DNA of 64,000 nucleotides, taken from assembly GCF_003261055.1 (NCBI RefSeq), contig NZ_CP030073.1, forward strand, positions 434,001 to 498,000, written 5' to 3'. The translations under genes were made by a program, and so were the position numbers. Shown here piece after piece: positions 62,471-64,000 of this stretch. The notes under the pieces are model-generated. The model was given only the letters and a program-made list of their open reading frames with translations, searched no databases and had not been told where the DNA came from. The first letter of the stretch is position 1. The number at the start of each line of letters is the position of its first letter. Origin of the DNA: Streptomyces cadmiisoli (lineage in GTDB: Bacteria > Actinomycetota > Actinomycetes > Streptomycetales > Streptomycetaceae).

Positions 62471-63339
62471 CCACCGGCACCGTTACCCGGACGCAGGCGA
62501 CCACCCCGGTCCTGCTCGAACTGGTCCGCCTGCGCAAGGAGTTCGGCACCGGCGAGGTCAACGTCGCCGTAGACGACGTGTCGCTGGAGGTCCACGAAGG
62601 CGAGACCCTGGCCCTGGTCGGCGAGTCCGGCTGCGGCAAGACCACGCTGACCCGCCTGCTCCTGAAGCTCATCGATCCGACGGCGGGCAGCGTGCGCTTC
62701 GACGGACGGGACCTCGCCACGCTCTCCACGGCCGAGATGCGCGGCGTCCGCCGTCAGATGCAGGTCGTCCTTCAGGACCCGTACTCCAGCATGAACCCGC
62801 GCATGCGCATCAGCGACATCGTTGCCGAACCCCTGGTCACACACGACCCGGCGGCGCGCGGACGGCGTGCCAGGGCCCGCAACCGGGAGCGGGTCGGGGA
62901 ACTGCTGGAAGCCGTCGGCCTGAGCGCCGGCATCCAGGACCGCTACCCGCACGAGTTCTCCGGCGGCCAGCGGCAGCGCGTGTCCATCGCGCGGGCCCTC
63001 GCCCTCGAACCACGCCTGCTGGTACTGGACGAGCCGACGAGCGCCCTCGACGTCTCCGTGCAGGCCACCGTCCTGGACCTGCTCGCGGACCTTCAGCAGC
63101 GCCTGGGGCTCACCTACGTCTTCGTCTCCCACAACCTCGCCGTCGTACGCCAGGTCGCCGACCGGGTCGCGGTCATGCGCCGCGGACGCCTCGTCGAAGT
63201 CGGCAACGCCGCGACGGTGTTCCGCACCCCCGAACACCCCTACACACGACAGCTGCTGGACGCGGTGCCGGTGCTCGACCCGCGCCGGGGCCGCCGCGCC
63301 ACGGAACGCGTGCCCGCGACGGGCGAAGAGAGCCGATGA
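62467..63339 (+). CDS. ABC ATP-binding protein, DppF type, system 2
   Basis: A 290-residue ATPase: Walker A 'GESGCGKT', 'VVLQDPYSSMNPRMRI' (DppF-type Q-loop), signature 'FSGGQRQR', Walker B 'LLVLDEPTSALD', H-loop 'VSHNLAVV' (Asn replaces the usual Asp), and 'PEHPYTRQLLDAVPVLDP'. It is the last gene of the operon and converges on the ROK kinase gene with only 11 bp between the two stops. Confidence 0.92.
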   Translation: MTTGTVTRTQATTPVLLELVRLRKEFGTGEVNVAVDDVSLEVHEGETLALVGESGCGKTTLTRLLLKLIDPTAGSVRFDGRDLATLSTAEMRGVRRQMQVVLQDPYSSMNPRMRISDIVAEPLVTHDPAARGRRARARNRERVGELLEAVGLSAGIQDRYPHEFSGGQRQRVSIARALALEPRLLVLDEPTSALDVSVQATVLDLLADLQQRLGLTYVFVSHNLAVVRQVADRVAVMRRGRLVEVGNAATVFRTPEHPYTRQLLDAVPVLDPRRGRRATERVPATGEESR

Positions 63340-63350
63340 CCGCGCCCGTG

Positions 63351-64000
63351 CTACCCGTGCGACAGCACCAGCCCGGCACAACCGAGCAGCGCGACATCGT
63401 CGACGGCCGCGGTACTGACCAGCACCCGCGGCTGCTCGGCACCCGAGAACGCGACAGCGGCCCGCAACCGCTCCTCGACGACCGTACGGAAGCCCTCCCC
63501 GCCCTCACGCGCCTCGCCGTGCAGGATGAACAGCCCCGGAGCGAACAGCTGCTGGACGTTCACCAGCCCCAACGCGAGGTTCTGCGCGTACTCCTCGACC
63601 ACCCGGTCGGCCGCCCCGTCCCCTCGGCCCACCAGCGAGGCCAGCGAGACGTCGTCCCCCAGACCCTCGGCACGTGCCCGGGCACCCAGCCAGCCGGTGG
63701 TGGCGACCGTCTTCCAGCAGCCCCGGTTCCCGCAGGTGCAGCGCTCACCGCCCGCCGACACGGTCATATGAGCGCCGCTGCGGCCACCGGGCGGCGCCAT
63801 CACGTCGCCGTCGTACAGGACACCCACACCGAGGACCTCGCCGGTGGAGACCGAGGCGAAGGTCCGCCGGCCCCGGCCCGCCCCGAACCAGCGGTCGCCC
63901 AGCACCTGCAGGCGCGCCCGGTGCTCGACCCGTACGCTCGCGCCGGTGAGCGCGCCCAGGCGCTCCGTCACGGGATAGCCGTGCAGGGCGGGAACGTCGT
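63351..64000 (-). CDS. ROK-family sugar kinase, C-terminal part (cut by window end)
   Basis: The frame is open at the right edge; about 216 C-terminal residues are visible. 'SVSTGEVLGVGVLYDGDVMA', 'CTCGNRGCWKTVATTGWLGA' (ROK zinc site, Cys-x-Cys-G-x-x-G-Cys) and 'LALGLVNVQQLFAPGLFILH' identify the family. The typical upstream 'EIGHM' His motif is here 'RSGAHMTV'. ROK members phosphorylate glucose, N-acetylglucosamine or N-acetylmannosamine, or act as repressors; the N-terminal part that would decide is outside the window. Its convergence on ABC operon 2 suggests a shared role with an amino sugar. Confidence 0.85.
   Translation of the reverse strand, partial: DVPALHGYPVTERLGALTGASVRVEHRARLQVLGDRWFGAGRGRRTFASVSTGEVLGVGVLYDGDVMAPPGGRSGAHMTVSAGGERCTCGNRGCWKTVATTGWLGARARAEGLGDDVSLASLVGRGDGAADRVVEEYAQNLALGLVNVQQLFAPGLFILHGEAREGGEGFRTVVEERLRAAVAFSGAEQPRVLVSTAAVDDVALLGCAGLVLSHG

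Overview
The window is high-GC actinobacterial DNA, almost certainly from a Streptomyces or a close relative. The evidence is an SsgA-like sporulation protein (28.6-29.0 kb), a WhiB-like protein (55.7 kb), a DUF1062 protein, GC-rich third codon positions, many GTG starts and Tat/lipoprotein-type exporters. No rRNA, tRNA or CRISPR array was seen. All names rest on reading the sequence by eye; no database search was run.

Region 1 (0-25 kb) is a mosaic of aromatic/quinone-type metabolism with much decay. It holds a PheA/TfdB-type flavin hydroxylase, two vicinal-oxygen-chelate (VOC) dioxygenase-like proteins, an AceE-like thiamine-diphosphate E1 enzyme, a two-subunit CoA transferase, an azoreductase, a fumarylacetoacetate-hydrolase (FAH) family enzyme, a SnoaL-like protein, an FSP1/AIF-like flavoprotein, a DoxX membrane protein, a BBE-type oxidase, an MFS exporter and an HxlR regulator with a candidate sensing cysteine. 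A recurring 23-bp element (about 11.04, 14.87, 20.97 and 21.51 kb, plus a weak copy at 15.15 kb) lies ahead of the DoxX gene, both VOC operons, the HxlR gene and the azoreductase gene. This looks like an actinobacterial counterpart of the HxlR-type quinone-stress regulons (YodB/CatR) of Bacillus. Two stretches (12.5-14.9 and 16.5-21.0 kb) look like diverged duplicates. One keeps the CoA transferase and has a wrecked VOC gene; the other keeps the VOC gene and has a wrecked CoA-transferase gene.

Region 2 (25.0-28.6 kb) is a group II intron with its reverse transcriptase/maturase on the minus strand, a 9-unit hexanucleotide repeat, a small membrane protein and an IS3 transposase remnant. Region 3 (28.6-39.2 kb) carries ordinary housekeeping or accessory genes: SsgA-like protein, SERCA-type P-type ATPase, HEAT-repeat protein, prolyl aminopeptidase, secreted glycerophosphodiesterase with a carbohydrate-binding tail, and an LCP-family cell-wall enzyme. 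Region 4 (39.8-43.75 kb) is framed by two identical 302-bp copies of a cspA gene with its leader. Between them lie decayed TetR, nitroreductase and luciferase-like genes, the TetR gene also being cut by a 196-bp inverted-repeat element, plus an intact DUF1062 gene.

Region 5 (44.1-56.0 kb) has a DUF1684 gene followed by a five-gene oligopeptide-type ABC transporter operon, a quinone-oxidoreductase/HxlR divergent pair, small lipoproteins, two paralogous cupins, an NmrA-like reductase and WhiB. Region 6 (56.2-64.0 kb) pairs an IclR regulator and an AmiE/YbbE-like beta-lactamase-fold hydrolase with a divergent second five-gene ABC operon and a ROK kinase cut by the window end. That set suggests uptake and recycling of muropeptides or amino-sugar peptides.
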